From: Thermoplasmata archaeon
Lineage (GTDB): Archaea; Thermoplasmatota; Thermoplasmata; Halarchaeoplasmatales; Halarchaeoplasmataceae
Length of the DNA stretch: 32,794 nucleotides
Assembly (NCBI GenBank): GCA_003551675.1
Contig: PUNG01000047.1
Coordinates: 1 to 32,794, forward strand
Direction: 5' to 3'
Below the pieces are notes generated by a model, which made no database searches, was not told the origin of the DNA, and worked only from the letters and a program-made list of their open reading frames with translations. Shown piece after piece: positions 16,442-25,790 of the stretch (within the stretch, counting starts at the first letter, position 1; each line of letters starts with the position of its first letter). The position numbers and the translations under genes were made by a program.

Positions 16442-18565
16442 ATGAAGACTAAAATGAAGGCCATCAAGAGGTATGATTACGACCCAAAGAAGATAGAGAA
16501 AGGATACGCCGATCAGGTATTGAAGATAGATCTTGGCGATATGGAGTTTCAGGTAGACGAAGTCACTGAACAGATGAAGGAGTTGTTTAACGGTGGAAGA
16601 GGATTCGATCTTTGGCTTCTGTGGAATGCGGTAAAAGAAGATACAAGATGGGATGATCCTGAAAATGCATTATGTATATCGTCAGGTCCCTTGGGTGGAG
16701 ACCCGATCTATCCCGGCAGTGGAAACAGTATCGTTACAACTATTTCTCCACTGACAGATATACCTATAGACTCAAATGTTGGAGGCTATTTTGGTCCGTA
16801 TCTTTTGTTCTCTGGATTCGATGCCTTGGAGATACATGGGAAAGCGGAAAGAGAAGTCATCGTCTTCATCGATGGAAAAGAGAATACCATCAGTTTCCAT
16901 GAACCACCGGAGGACCTTCCTGAAGATGCTTATGGTGTCACTAGAAGACTGACTGAGCTATATGGTGGAGACGAACCTAGATCGATCTCCGTGGTTACCA
17001 GTGGCCCCGGCGCCGAAAACACACGATTTGGATTATTGAACTTTTCATGGTACGATCAGGGTCGAGATGAGACAAGATACAAACAGGCCGGGAGAGGAGG
17101 TACAGGTACCGTCTTCAGAAACAAAAATTTGGTGGCGCTCGTTGTAAGATCGGATCCGGGTAATACCGCCATAAATCCAGCAGACCCTGAAAGGTTAAAA
17201 AAAGTTAGAAAACAACATTCTAAGGAGATATTCCAACTCGATAAAGAACAGAATCGCATGGCCAAAGTCGGAACCGCACATCTTACACCTATAATGAATG
17301 ATTTCGATCTATTACCGACTAAAAATTTCCAGTATGGTAGTCATGAAGAAGGTCATAAGATAGGAGAAGAAGTTTTTGAAGAAAAATTCGACGAGGGATA
17401 CGACGGATGTGTCAAAGGCTGTACTGTTCAGTGTGCACATTGTGTGACGGATTTCAAAATAAGCAGCGGTCCCTATAAAGGGGAAAGAGTACTAGTAGAT
17501 GGGCCCGAGTACGAGACCATAGCAGGCGTGGGTAGTAATTGTGGTATATTCGATCCCGACCATATAATCGAGATGAATTTCTACTGTGATGCCTATGGTT
17601 TAGATACCATCAGCGTAGGTACCGCCACGGCTTTTGCCATGGAATGTGCGGAGAAGGGTTTGATACCCAAAGGTGTGATGGATAACGTGATCCTTGAATT
17701 TGGAAGTAAAGAAGCCGCTTTGGAGATCGTCCATCAGATGGCAAGAGGAGAAGGTTTTGGAGCTGTTGTCGGCCAAGGCGTAAAGCGGATGAAAGATCAC
17801 TTCGAAGAAAAATTTGGTGCCGATAGAGATATGATGGAAGACATCGGCATGGAATGTAAGGGGTTAGAGTACTCGGAATACGTTACAAAAGAATCACTAG
17901 CCCAGCAAGGGGGCTACGGTCTAGCTTTGAAAGGCCCTCAGCACGATGAAGCATGGCTCATCTTCTTAGACATGGTAAAAAACCACATGCCGACATTTGA
18001 AGATAAGGCAGAAGCCCTGTTCTGGTTCCCTATGTGGAGGACTTGGTTCGGCATAAACGGCCTCTGTAAACTACCTTGGAATGATATAACTCCACAAGAT
18101 AACGAGGAAACCGAAGCTCCTGAAAAAGTTCCAAAACATCTTGAATGGTACGCCGATTTCTATTCAGCGGTAACTGGAAGAGAATCCGATCCCGATGACT
18201 TGATAAAACATTCGGAGCGGGTTTATAATTTCCAGAGAGTCTTCAATCTTAAGATGGGAGACGGTACAAGAAAGGACGACCAAGTGCCTTATAGGTCCGT
18301 AGGTCCTGTGACGGAGACGGAGTACGAGTCGAGAGAAGAAAGGTACGACGAGCAGCTACAAAAGGAGGCAGGGTTGGACCCTGAAAACCTATCTGTAAAA
18401 GAAAAAGTGAAAAAATTGAGAGAGTACAGAGAGGATCAGTATCAGAAGTTGTGCGATGCGGTCTACAAAAGAAGAGGTTGGACGGAAGACGGTATTCCAA
18501 AAGAAGAAAAATTGAAAGAACTCGGCTTGGATCAGATACAAGGAGTTATGGATCTCCTAAAATAA
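16442..18565 (+). CDS. Tungsten-type aldehyde:ferredoxin oxidoreductase family enzyme
   Basis: A 707-aa member of the AOR family, which oxidises aldehydes to acids with a bis-pterin tungsten cofactor and a [4Fe-4S] cluster, reducing ferredoxin. The N-terminal NGGRGFDLWLL and the QAGRGGTGTVFRNKNLVA segment (pterin binding) are characteristic. Cluster ligands are expected at C323, C327 and C331 in DGCVKGCTVQCAHC, with C542 in GLCKLPW as the distal ligand. The usual family spacing is CxxCxxxC, so the first interval is one residue longer here, and C334 is an extra cysteine. The C-terminus carries a charged extension (about 625-707). Substrate not predictable. The ATG is preceded by GAGAAGAGAT. 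Confidence 0.9.
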   Translation: MKTKMKAIKRYDYDPKKIEKGYADQVLKIDLGDMEFQVDEVTEQMKELFNGGRGFDLWLLWNAVKEDTRWDDPENALCISSGPLGGDPIYPGSGNSIVTTISPLTDIPIDSNVGGYFGPYLLFSGFDALEIHGKAEREVIVFIDGKENTISFHEPPEDLPEDAYGVTRRLTELYGGDEPRSISVVTSGPGAENTRFGLLNFSWYDQGRDETRYKQAGRGGTGTVFRNKNLVALVVRSDPGNTAINPADPERLKKVRKQHSKEIFQLDKEQNRMAKVGTAHLTPIMNDFDLLPTKNFQYGSHEEGHKIGEEVFEEKFDEGYDGCVKGCTVQCAHCVTDFKISSGPYKGERVLVDGPEYETIAGVGSNCGIFDPDHIIEMNFYCDAYGLDTISVGTATAFAMECAEKGLIPKGVMDNVILEFGSKEAALEIVHQMARGEGFGAVVGQGVKRMKDHFEEKFGADRDMMEDIGMECKGLEYSEYVTKESLAQQGGYGLALKGPQHDEAWLIFLDMVKNHMPTFEDKAEALFWFPMWRTWFGINGLCKLPWNDITPQDNEETEAPEKVPKHLEWYADFYSAVTGRESDPDDLIKHSERVYNFQRVFNLKMGDGTRKDDQVPYRSVGPVTETEYESREERYDEQLQKEAGLDPENLSVKEKVKKLREYREDQYQKLCDAVYKRRGWTEDGIPKEEKLKELGLDQIQGVMDLLK

Positions 18566-18570
18566 AAAAA

Positions 18571-18586
18571 TCTTTTCTTTTTTTTT
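18571..18586 (+). terminator. T-rich terminator after the oxidoreductase
   Basis: TCTTTTCTTTTTTTTT begins 5 bp past the TAA. Long T-tracts without a strong hairpin are the usual archaeal termination signal. The next gene has its own TATA-like GTTAAATATC near 18607-18616. Confidence 0.6.
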
Positions 18587-18635
18587 AACGGTCGAGGGGC
18601 GTCACTGTTAAATATCAAAATAGCGTTGTAGAGAC

Positions 18636-19082
18636 ATGAACAAGCGGATATTTGCAACGGGTTTGGTTTTAGTTGTAATAGGGTCTTTTTTGGCAGTAGC
18701 CTTTTGGCCTATATTTGGAGCATCACCTTCTCAGTTGTCGGAAGATAGGGTTGATCTGAGTTATGAATCTTATGATGTAGGGGACGAAGTTCTTGTATAC
18801 GGTACAATAACTTTTATAGGAAGGCCTCCCCAACAGTTGGAAGGATTGGGGACTTATGTGGAAATAGACGAAAAAATAGGTTTTATTTTGGATTCGGACG
18901 ATGCTCTAGATTTTGAAGAGGGAGATCACGTTTACGGCCGTGTCACTTTGAACCGTTTTACGATGGTAGAATATTGGGAACTCGATGGAAGTCTCAGGTC
19001 TAAAAGATTGATCGATTACACTTTCTTTGGAGTTATAGGAGTAGGGATCGCAACGGTGGTAGTAGGGCTAATAAAGATCTGA
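18636..19082 (+). CDS. Membrane protein with an internal OB-like domain
   Basis: A 148-aa protein with one hydrophobic helix at each end (about 7-29 and 125-146) and a polar, beta-rich middle containing YDVGDEVLVYGTITFIG and EEGDHVYGRVTLNRF. The two VGD/EGD-V-Y-G phrases look like an OB-fold barrel, as in NfeD-like or single-strand-binding-like membrane proteins. The middle domain probably faces the outside between two spans. The start fits a leaderless transcript from the TATA-like element at about 18607. The function is unknown. Confidence 0.65.
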   Translation: MNKRIFATGLVLVVIGSFLAVAFWPIFGASPSQLSEDRVDLSYESYDVGDEVLVYGTITFIGRPPQQLEGLGTYVEIDEKIGFILDSDDALDFEEGDHVYGRVTLNRFTMVEYWELDGSLRSKRLIDYTFFGVIGVGIATVVVGLIKI

Positions 19083-19128
19083 GAGGAGCATTAAGTCTAA
19101 ATAATGTCACCTATCATCTCAGTTTAAG

Positions 19129-20574
19129 ATGGAGTCACAGACAAGAGGTGGAGATATCACAGCCACCAAGGAAGATTGGACTGAAAAGTATAGGCCTAAT
19201 ACTCTATCCCAGGTAGTGGGTAATAAAAAAGCCACTGATGAATTAAAGAGCTGGGCTAGCAAATGGGTGGCTGGAAAACCTTCTAAAAAGGCGGTCATAC
19301 TCGCTGGAAAGCCAGGCATAGGTAAAACAACATCAGCTATAGCACTAGCTGATGAGATGGGATGGGAAAAGCTGGAGATGAACGCATCGGACCAAAGGAA
19401 CAGAAAGTCTATAAAGAACTTCGTGGGCAGGAGCGCGGTAGATGATACATTTTCTGAATCTGGGGATTTCACTCCGTATAAAGAGGGAAAACGTACTCTG
19501 TTGATATTGGATGAGGCCGATAATATATTCGGCAAGGAAGACAAGGGAGGGATAAATGAGATCGTGATGACCATCCAAAAAACCGTACAGCCCATCGTGC
19601 TTATAGCCAACGACTATTACGGTCTGACCAGACGATCCGACGTCTTAAAAAAATTGTGTAAAAAAATAGATTTTGAACCGGTCAAAAAGGAAAAAGTGAC
19701 TGCTCTATTGAAGGGTATCTGTGAGAACGAAGGGATCGAGTTCAAGATAAGTGCATTAAGGGCTATAGCTGAAAGATGTGAAGGAGATGTTAGATCAGCG
19801 GTCAGGGACCTAGAAAGTCTTTGCCTGGGTAAAGATGGACGCTTGACCCACAAGGACGTAGATGCCCTCGGATATAGAAATAGGAAAGCGGAGATATTTC
19901 CTACTTTGAAGGATATCCTAAAAAATAGTGATCCCATCGAGGCTAAAGAGAGTGTCAGGGATCTCGACGAAAACCCCTCAGAATTGATAGTTTGGGTGGA
20001 CGAAAATCTACCCAGAGAATACGACGATGCCAGGGAACTGTTGGATGGTTATCGATGGTTAGCTAAAGCAGACATATATCTGGGGAGAGTTACTAAACGA
20101 CAGTGGTACCGCTCTTGGACCTATGCTAGAGATGCCATGACTGCTGGTGTATGTTCCGCTAAAAGACGTTCGCATACAGGTTGGACTCGGTATGCATTTC
20201 CTACATGGATAAGAAAGATGAGCAGTTCTAAAAGGACCAGAAATATAAAAAGCAATATAAGTAGGAAGGTTGCACCTCATGTACACTCTACATCTAGTAA
20301 AGTCAATTCGGCTTTCTTCCCGTATTTAAAATACCTTTTCAAAAATGATTCAGACATAAGAAAAAAACTTACTGAGGACTGTGGATTAAATGCAGGTGAA
20401 GTAGCTTATTTATTGGACACTACGTCAGATTCAGAGGAAGTAAGGGCTTTATTTTTCGAGAAGAAAAAAGAGACTGTAGAAGAGAAAAAAAGAGAGAAAA
20501 AGAAAGAAAAGAAAGAAAAGAAAAAAGATGAAAAGGAAGAGGAAGGAAAACAAAGATCCTTATTGGAGGTTTGA
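19129..20574 (+). CDS. rfcL: Replication factor C large subunit
   Basis: Clamp loader subunit of 481 aa that, with four RfcS copies, opens PCNA and sets it on primed DNA. WTEKYRP marks RFC box II. Walker A GKPGIGKTT is near residue 60 and LLILDEADN is Walker B. The sensor/arginine region is less conserved than in RfcS, as expected for the large subunit. The C-terminus is a run of Lys/Glu repeats (about 442-472) ending QRSLLEV, which may be a degenerate PIP box. TATA-like GTCTAAATAA at about 19094-19103 suggests a leaderless mRNA. The stop lies 3 bp before taw1. Confidence 0.95.
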   Translation: MESQTRGGDITATKEDWTEKYRPNTLSQVVGNKKATDELKSWASKWVAGKPSKKAVILAGKPGIGKTTSAIALADEMGWEKLEMNASDQRNRKSIKNFVGRSAVDDTFSESGDFTPYKEGKRTLLILDEADNIFGKEDKGGINEIVMTIQKTVQPIVLIANDYYGLTRRSDVLKKLCKKIDFEPVKKEKVTALLKGICENEGIEFKISALRAIAERCEGDVRSAVRDLESLCLGKDGRLTHKDVDALGYRNRKAEIFPTLKDILKNSDPIEAKESVRDLDENPSELIVWVDENLPREYDDARELLDGYRWLAKADIYLGRVTKRQWYRSWTYARDAMTAGVCSAKRRSHTGWTRYAFPTWIRKMSSSKRTRNIKSNISRKVAPHVHSTSSKVNSAFFPYLKYLFKNDSDIRKKLTEDCGLNAGEVAYLLDTTSDSEEVRALFFEKKKETVEEKKREKKKEKKEKKKDEKEEEGKQRSLLEV

Positions 20575-20577
20575 ATC

Positions 20578-21501
20578 ATGAAAGAAGAGAAGAAGGAGAT
20601 ACTTGAAAAACACGGTTATGCACTAACGGGTGAAGAGAGTGGAGTAAAATTATGTCACTGGGTGAGAGAAAAGCTTATAAGAGGTCGGTCCTGCTACAAG
20701 GAGGATTTTTATGGAATTGAATGCCATAGATGCTTACAGATGTCTCCTTCTCTAGATGTTTGTAATCAATCATGTCTCTTCTGCTGGAGATATCAGGATT
20801 ATGAAGATAGAGATAAAGTAGAATTTGACGAACCCGAGGAGATAGTGAGTAGAAGTCTAGAGGTGCAGAAAGATCTAGTCAGTGGCTTTCGAGGGGATGA
20901 TAGATGTTCTGAAAGGATGTGGAAAGAAGCTAGACTACCAAATCAAGTCGCGATAAGTTTATCTGGAGAACCCACCATGTACCCTCACTTATCTGACCTT
21001 ATAGAGGAGTATGAAAAACGAGGCATGACTACCTTTCTGGTATCTAATGGGACAAGGCCCGAACTCCTTGCAGAATTGGATAGTTTACCCACTCAATTAT
21101 ACATCACTCTTTCGGCTCCCAATAAAGATATATTTAAAAAATTGTGCGTGCCGAGTTCAAAAAAACTTTGGAACAAGATCATAGAGTCTTTAGAACTTTT
21201 ACCTTCTTTTGAAACTAGAACCGTGGTCCGGCACACCTTGGTAAAAAATTGGAACATCGGTTGGGAGCTTGAATATGCAGATATGATCGAAAGGGCCGAA
21301 CCGAATTTCATCGAAGCAAAAGGATACGTTTTTGTGGGGGACTCTAGAAGCAGGATGTCCCTGGACAATATGCCTTCTCATGAGACGATCATGGGGTTTG
21401 CGAAAAAGGAAAGTAGGTTGTTGGGGCTGGATATACTGGCAGAAAAAAAGAGCAGTAGAGTCGTTCTCATAGGCAGTGAAGAAACTGATCCGGATATATG
21501 A
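20578..21501 (+). CDS. taw1: Taw1/TYW1, wyosine-forming radical SAM enzyme
   Basis: Forms 4-demethylwyosine from m1G37 of tRNA-Phe using pyruvate and SAM. The 307-aa protein has the radical-SAM motif CNQSCLFC (C62, C66, C69) and the second-cluster cysteines C26, C39 and C52, within KLCHWVREKL, CYKEDFYGIECHRC and LQMSPS. This arrangement matches the Methanocaldococcus enzyme. SLSGEPTMYPHL and VSNGTRPE are further family motifs. Archaeal Taw1 lacks the flavodoxin domain of eukaryotic TYW1, as here. It follows rfcL by 3 bp, so it is co-transcribed with it. Confidence 0.96.
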   Translation: MKEEKKEILEKHGYALTGEESGVKLCHWVREKLIRGRSCYKEDFYGIECHRCLQMSPSLDVCNQSCLFCWRYQDYEDRDKVEFDEPEEIVSRSLEVQKDLVSGFRGDDRCSERMWKEARLPNQVAISLSGEPTMYPHLSDLIEEYEKRGMTTFLVSNGTRPELLAELDSLPTQLYITLSAPNKDIFKKLCVPSSKKLWNKIIESLELLPSFETRTVVRHTLVKNWNIGWELEYADMIERAEPNFIEAKGYVFVGDSRSRMSLDNMPSHETIMGFAKKESRLLGLDILAEKKSSRVVLIGSEETDPDI

Positions 21502-21573
21502 TCTTTCTAGAAAATTTCGATTCTTAGCGAAACACTTAAATCGTACAAGGATAATATTTGGTATTGACCAGAC

Positions 21574-22227
21574 ATGGAACTGAGAATCAGAGAGTTCCAA
21601 ATAATCGAAATAAACAAATCTATCATAAGGAAATACGGTAGAGAAAAGTTTATTCACGATTTCCAATACATAGAGGAGGAACGAGATGAACCTCTCAGCC
21701 TCAAGCACTTAAAAGAAGAATCGTTAGAGGCTGTGAAAAGGGTCGATGATAAACTGCGTAAACCTCCTTACTTTTTAAAAGCTAAAACCATAAGAAAAGA
21801 GATCGGAAGAGAACTTTTTGTCAAAAATGAATACAGTGATAAATGGAATACTTACAAAAATACCAACCGTGTGAATTTGTCTAAATTTTTAAAAGATATG
21901 TTGCCGTACGTAAATAAACCGGCTATCAGGCGATTGATGTGCGGTAAATACTTTCGTAAGAGCATAGATAGTCTGTTGATAAACTATAAATTGTCCCCAT
22001 TAGCTCAGAGCCCACATTCTTATGCCGTTTTGAATCCAAATAAGAGTGACGAATTTTTTACAGAAGACGTTATGAAACAATTTGTGAAAGAATTCGATAG
22101 GGATGAACTTAAGGAGATGACCAAAGACGAAAAGTTGATTCAAGAATTTTTTGATACTAAGCAAACTAGCAGAGATTCTAGAAAAAGAGAGAAACACGAT
22201 TATGGGACGGTACTCCCAATACAGTAA
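21574..22227 (+). CDS. Uncharacterised basic protein (217 aa)
   Basis: I do not recognise this family. The protein is soluble and rich in Lys, Arg, Glu and Asp, mostly helical by eye. It has a central segment LSKFLKDMLPYVNKPAIRRL followed by a Cys-containing stretch (MCGKYFRKS), then a charged tail with DSRKREKHDYG. There is no signal peptide or zinc motif. A TATA-like CACTTAAATCG near 21532-21541 sits about 35 nt before the ATG. The 3' end overlaps the putative terminator of the convergent 16S gene, an odd arrangement given how strongly 16S is expressed. Confidence 0.6.
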   Translation: MELRIREFQIIEINKSIIRKYGREKFIHDFQYIEEERDEPLSLKHLKEESLEAVKRVDDKLRKPPYFLKAKTIRKEIGRELFVKNEYSDKWNTYKNTNRVNLSKFLKDMLPYVNKPAIRRLMCGKYFRKSIDSLLINYKLSPLAQSPHSYAVLNPNKSDEFFTEDVMKQFVKEFDRDELKEMTKDEKLIQEFFDTKQTSRDSRKREKHDYGTVLPIQ

Positions 22228-22289
22228 AAAATTACTTGATCTTATTTTTGCTGATGACATCATTTTAGAAAAGAGTTGAAGATTTTTTT

Positions 22290-22322
22290 CAGACGTACAA
22301 TGAAAATTGGTGTTTATCCACC
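22290..22322 (-). other. 16S processing stem, 3' strand (bulge-helix-bulge)
   Basis: CAGACGTACAATGAAA (22290-22305), bulge ATT (22306-22308), GGTG (22309-22312), then TTTATCCACC (22313-22322). It is complementary to 23884-23916 except for one 3-nt bulge on each strand, separated by 4 bp. This is the classic archaeal splicing-endonuclease motif. Cleavage would release pre-16S rRNA. Confidence 0.9.
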
Positions 22323-22344
22323 GACCAAGTTGGGTTTTTTTCGT

Positions 22345-23814
<1,470 letters not shown>

Positions 23815-23883
23815 TGAGAAATAGGAATGTACAGGAACTAAATGGGGTTATTCTTGAATCCAAATTAATATACCCCGCCTGGC

Positions 23884-23916
23884 GGTGGATAAATTACACC
23901 TTTCATTGTACGTCTG
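23884..23916 (-). other. 16S processing stem, 5' strand (bulge-helix-bulge)
   Basis: GGTGGATAAA (23884-23893), bulge TTA (23894-23896), CACC (23897-23900), then TTTCATTGTACGTCTG (23901-23916), pairing with 22290-22322. The 3-4-3 bulge-helix-bulge geometry is exact. The rest of the 23815-24160 leader shows no gene. Confidence 0.9.
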
Positions 23917-24002
23917 TCGGACTCAAGAGATCACGGAAAACGCTGAGGGTTATCCGGGTTTCTTGAATCCCCATCTTAAGTGATTTCTCCCAGAATGGAC
24001 CA

Positions 24003-24093
24003 CGTATTTAGTTTTTTTCATGGTCGCTTACTTGGCAACCACCCATAATAGGTGATCGTAGGAGTATTACCATGACCCAAGATGTATTTAACC
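24003..24093 (-). promoter_or_regulatory. Tandem promoters for 16S rRNA
   Basis: Two TATA boxes read on the minus strand: GGTTAAATAC (24093-24084) and ACTAAATACG (24012-24003). They share the core TAAATAC and lie about 80 bp apart. Either would produce a long leader containing the 5' arm of the processing stem. Tandem promoters are common for rRNA genes. Confidence 0.5.
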
Positions 24094-24160
24094 CTTTTCA
24101 CAGCAAGTTTTAATATCGCTCACCCAAAAACTTTTATTTGTCATCACTTTCCATTATCTA

Positions 24161-24361
24161 ATGAAAAGAGAACGTTCACAACTAAAAATGTTCATCTATA
24201 TCCTCATTGCGGTTATACTACCCGTTATAGGTATATTAGTCAACCATCTCTACAAGCCTGACCATATCTTGTTATCTATGTTTTTTGTAGTATGGATGGG
24301 CTTCTTTTTGATGGCTCTCCAACCTTTTGATGTAGAAGGTTTTGAAACTATAGACCCTTGA
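24161..24361 (+). CDS. Small two-span membrane protein (66 aa)
   Basis: A basic N-terminus (MKRERSQLK) is followed by helix FIYILIAVILPVIGILVNHL, a polar turn YKPDH, helix ILLSMFFVVWMGFFLMAL, and an acidic tail. The positive-inside rule puts the N-terminus in the cytoplasm. A TATA-like CTTTTATTTG at 24129-24138 gives a leaderless start. It is divergent from the 16S gene. The family is not recognised. Confidence 0.6.
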   Translation: MKRERSQLKMFIYILIAVILPVIGILVNHLYKPDHILLSMFFVVWMGFFLMALQPFDVEGFETIDP

Positions 24362-24372
24362 ACGCACGAGTA

Positions 24373-24439
24373 TCAGTACTCAAAATCTTCATCATCGCCT
24401 TCATAACTAAGAAGACTCAGTAAGGGTCATCTCATCATC
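24373..24439 (-). ncRNA. Candidate box C/D guide RNA
   Basis: In order on the minus strand: box C GATGATGA (24439-24432), 11-nt guide, box D' CTGA (24420-24417), 20-nt spacer, box C' GATGATGA (24396-24389), 12-nt guide, box D CTGA (24376-24373). Box sequences and guide lengths fit archaeal box C/D sRNAs; the D'-C' spacer is longer than usual and the terminal stem is weak. The D guide AGATTTTGAGTA has 8 contiguous pairs to CTCAAAAT in the 16S gene (22510-22517), which would place methylation on the C at 22515. That match is short and could be chance. Confidence 0.4.
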
Positions 24440-24523
24440 TGTTTTGACTATCTCAAGGACGAAAATAAACTTTTTCATGTGTATCAGGTTAGATTATAAA
24501 TACGGAAAGCAGGATGTTATCCT

Positions 24524-25306
24524 ATGTTAGATTTCAACGAAGATAAACCGATCATAGGCGTCGTTCACCTTTTGCCTCTACCGGGGAGTCCAGGTTTTGA
24601 AAGTTTAGAGCCGATCCTAACACGGGCTTTATCCGATGCAAAAAGTTTGATCGATGGTGGGGTCGATGGTTTGATCATAGAAAATTATGGAGATAGACCT
24701 TTCATGAAGAGAGTTTCTAAGATGACGGTATCGTCTTTTTCCATGGTCTGTGCTAAGATCGAGGAGATGTGCGACTTACCCATGGGGATCAACGTTCTTA
24801 GAAACGATTGGGAGAGCGCCTTATCCATGGCTAAATCATTGGGATCGTCGTTCGTTAGAGTAAATGTTTACATTGGCTGCTGTATAACTCCAGAGGGTAT
24901 TATGGAAGGCGAGGCCGGGAATATAATGAGGTTCCGAAAGAAACACGATATAGACGCTTCTATCTTTGCCGACATACAAGTTAAACATGCGGACGTCCAC
25001 TATCCTAAAGATATGGTGACCGCTGCCGTGGAAGCATCTGAAAGAGGCATGGTCGATGCACTGATAGTATCCGGAAAAAGGACCGGAAAACCTGTTGACC
25101 TGGAGGACCTTGAAAAAGCGAAATATAGTGTGGACGTACCCGTATTAGTGGGTTCCGGCATAGATGATAAAAATGTGAAAGAAGTTCTAAATCATTCTGA
25201 TGGTGCCATAGTCGGGACCTATTTTAAAGAAGATGGTGTGACTTCCAACCCTGTGTCCGAAGAACGGGTAAAACACCTCTTGAAAGAGATAGAGCGATAC
25301 CGATGA
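24524..25306 (+). CDS. BtpA family TIM-barrel protein
   Basis: A 260-aa member of the BtpA family, named for a cyanobacterial photosystem I assembly factor but widespread in archaea with unknown function. The characteristic start KPIIGVVHLLPLPGSP is followed by IDGGVDGLIIENYGD, MGINVLRND, SSFVRVNVYIGCCITPEG and, at the phosphate-binding end, VLVGSGIDDKNV and GAIVGTYFK. It is a (beta/alpha)8 fold likely to bind a phosphorylated ligand. TATA-like GATTATAAATAC at 24492-24503 supports a leaderless ATG. The gene name reflects family only. Confidence 0.9.
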   Translation: MLDFNEDKPIIGVVHLLPLPGSPGFESLEPILTRALSDAKSLIDGGVDGLIIENYGDRPFMKRVSKMTVSSFSMVCAKIEEMCDLPMGINVLRNDWESALSMAKSLGSSFVRVNVYIGCCITPEGIMEGEAGNIMRFRKKHDIDASIFADIQVKHADVHYPKDMVTAAVEASERGMVDALIVSGKRTGKPVDLEDLEKAKYSVDVPVLVGSGIDDKNVKEVLNHSDGAIVGTYFKEDGVTSNPVSEERVKHLLKEIERYR

Positions 25307-25354
25307 TCTACAGGCGACCAAAACCATTTTATCAACCGTTTTATTCTGAAGACC

Positions 25355-25774
25355 ATGAAAGTGGTCAAAGAGAGTTTTAGAGTGAGTACGCAGGCGGAGC
25401 TGGATATAAAGAATATCACCGACCAAGGACAAAGAGTAGTCGCTAAAAGCGGTATACAAGAGGGTATGGCTCTTTTCTTTGTTTCTGGATCTACAGCCGC
25501 TATAACCAACATCGAGTACGAATCAGGTCTGATACACGATATCTCAGAAGCTTTGGATCGGCTTTTTCCCAAAGAAGCTTATTACAAGCATCACGAAAGA
25601 TGGCACGATGGAAATGGTCACTCGCACATCCGTGCCTCATTCATCGGTCCAAGTTTTACCGTGCCCGTATCTGAAGGCAAACTAGACCTGGGAACTTGGC
25701 AGCAGATAATACTCTGTGACATGGATGTAAAAGCTAGGGAAAGAGAGGTCAAAGTAAAAGTGATGGGTGAGTAA
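25355..25774 (+). CDS. YjbQ/UPF0047 family protein
   Basis: A 139-aa protein of the UPF0047 (YjbQ) family, annotated from one member as a secondary thiamine-phosphate synthase. The family fingerprint is complete: GMALFFVSGSTAAITNIEYE, then HHERWHDGNGHSHIRASFIG with its metal-binding His cluster, and LDLGTWQQIILCDMD. A trimeric beta-barrel fold is known for the family; the in vivo reaction is unsettled. It follows btpA by 48 bp with its own TATA-like CATTTTATCAA near 25324-25334. Confidence 0.93.
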   Translation: MKVVKESFRVSTQAELDIKNITDQGQRVVAKSGIQEGMALFFVSGSTAAITNIEYESGLIHDISEALDRLFPKEAYYKHHERWHDGNGHSHIRASFIGPSFTVPVSEGKLDLGTWQQIILCDMDVKAREREVKVKVMGE

Positions 25775-25790
25775 CTCCACAAAAGCCTCA

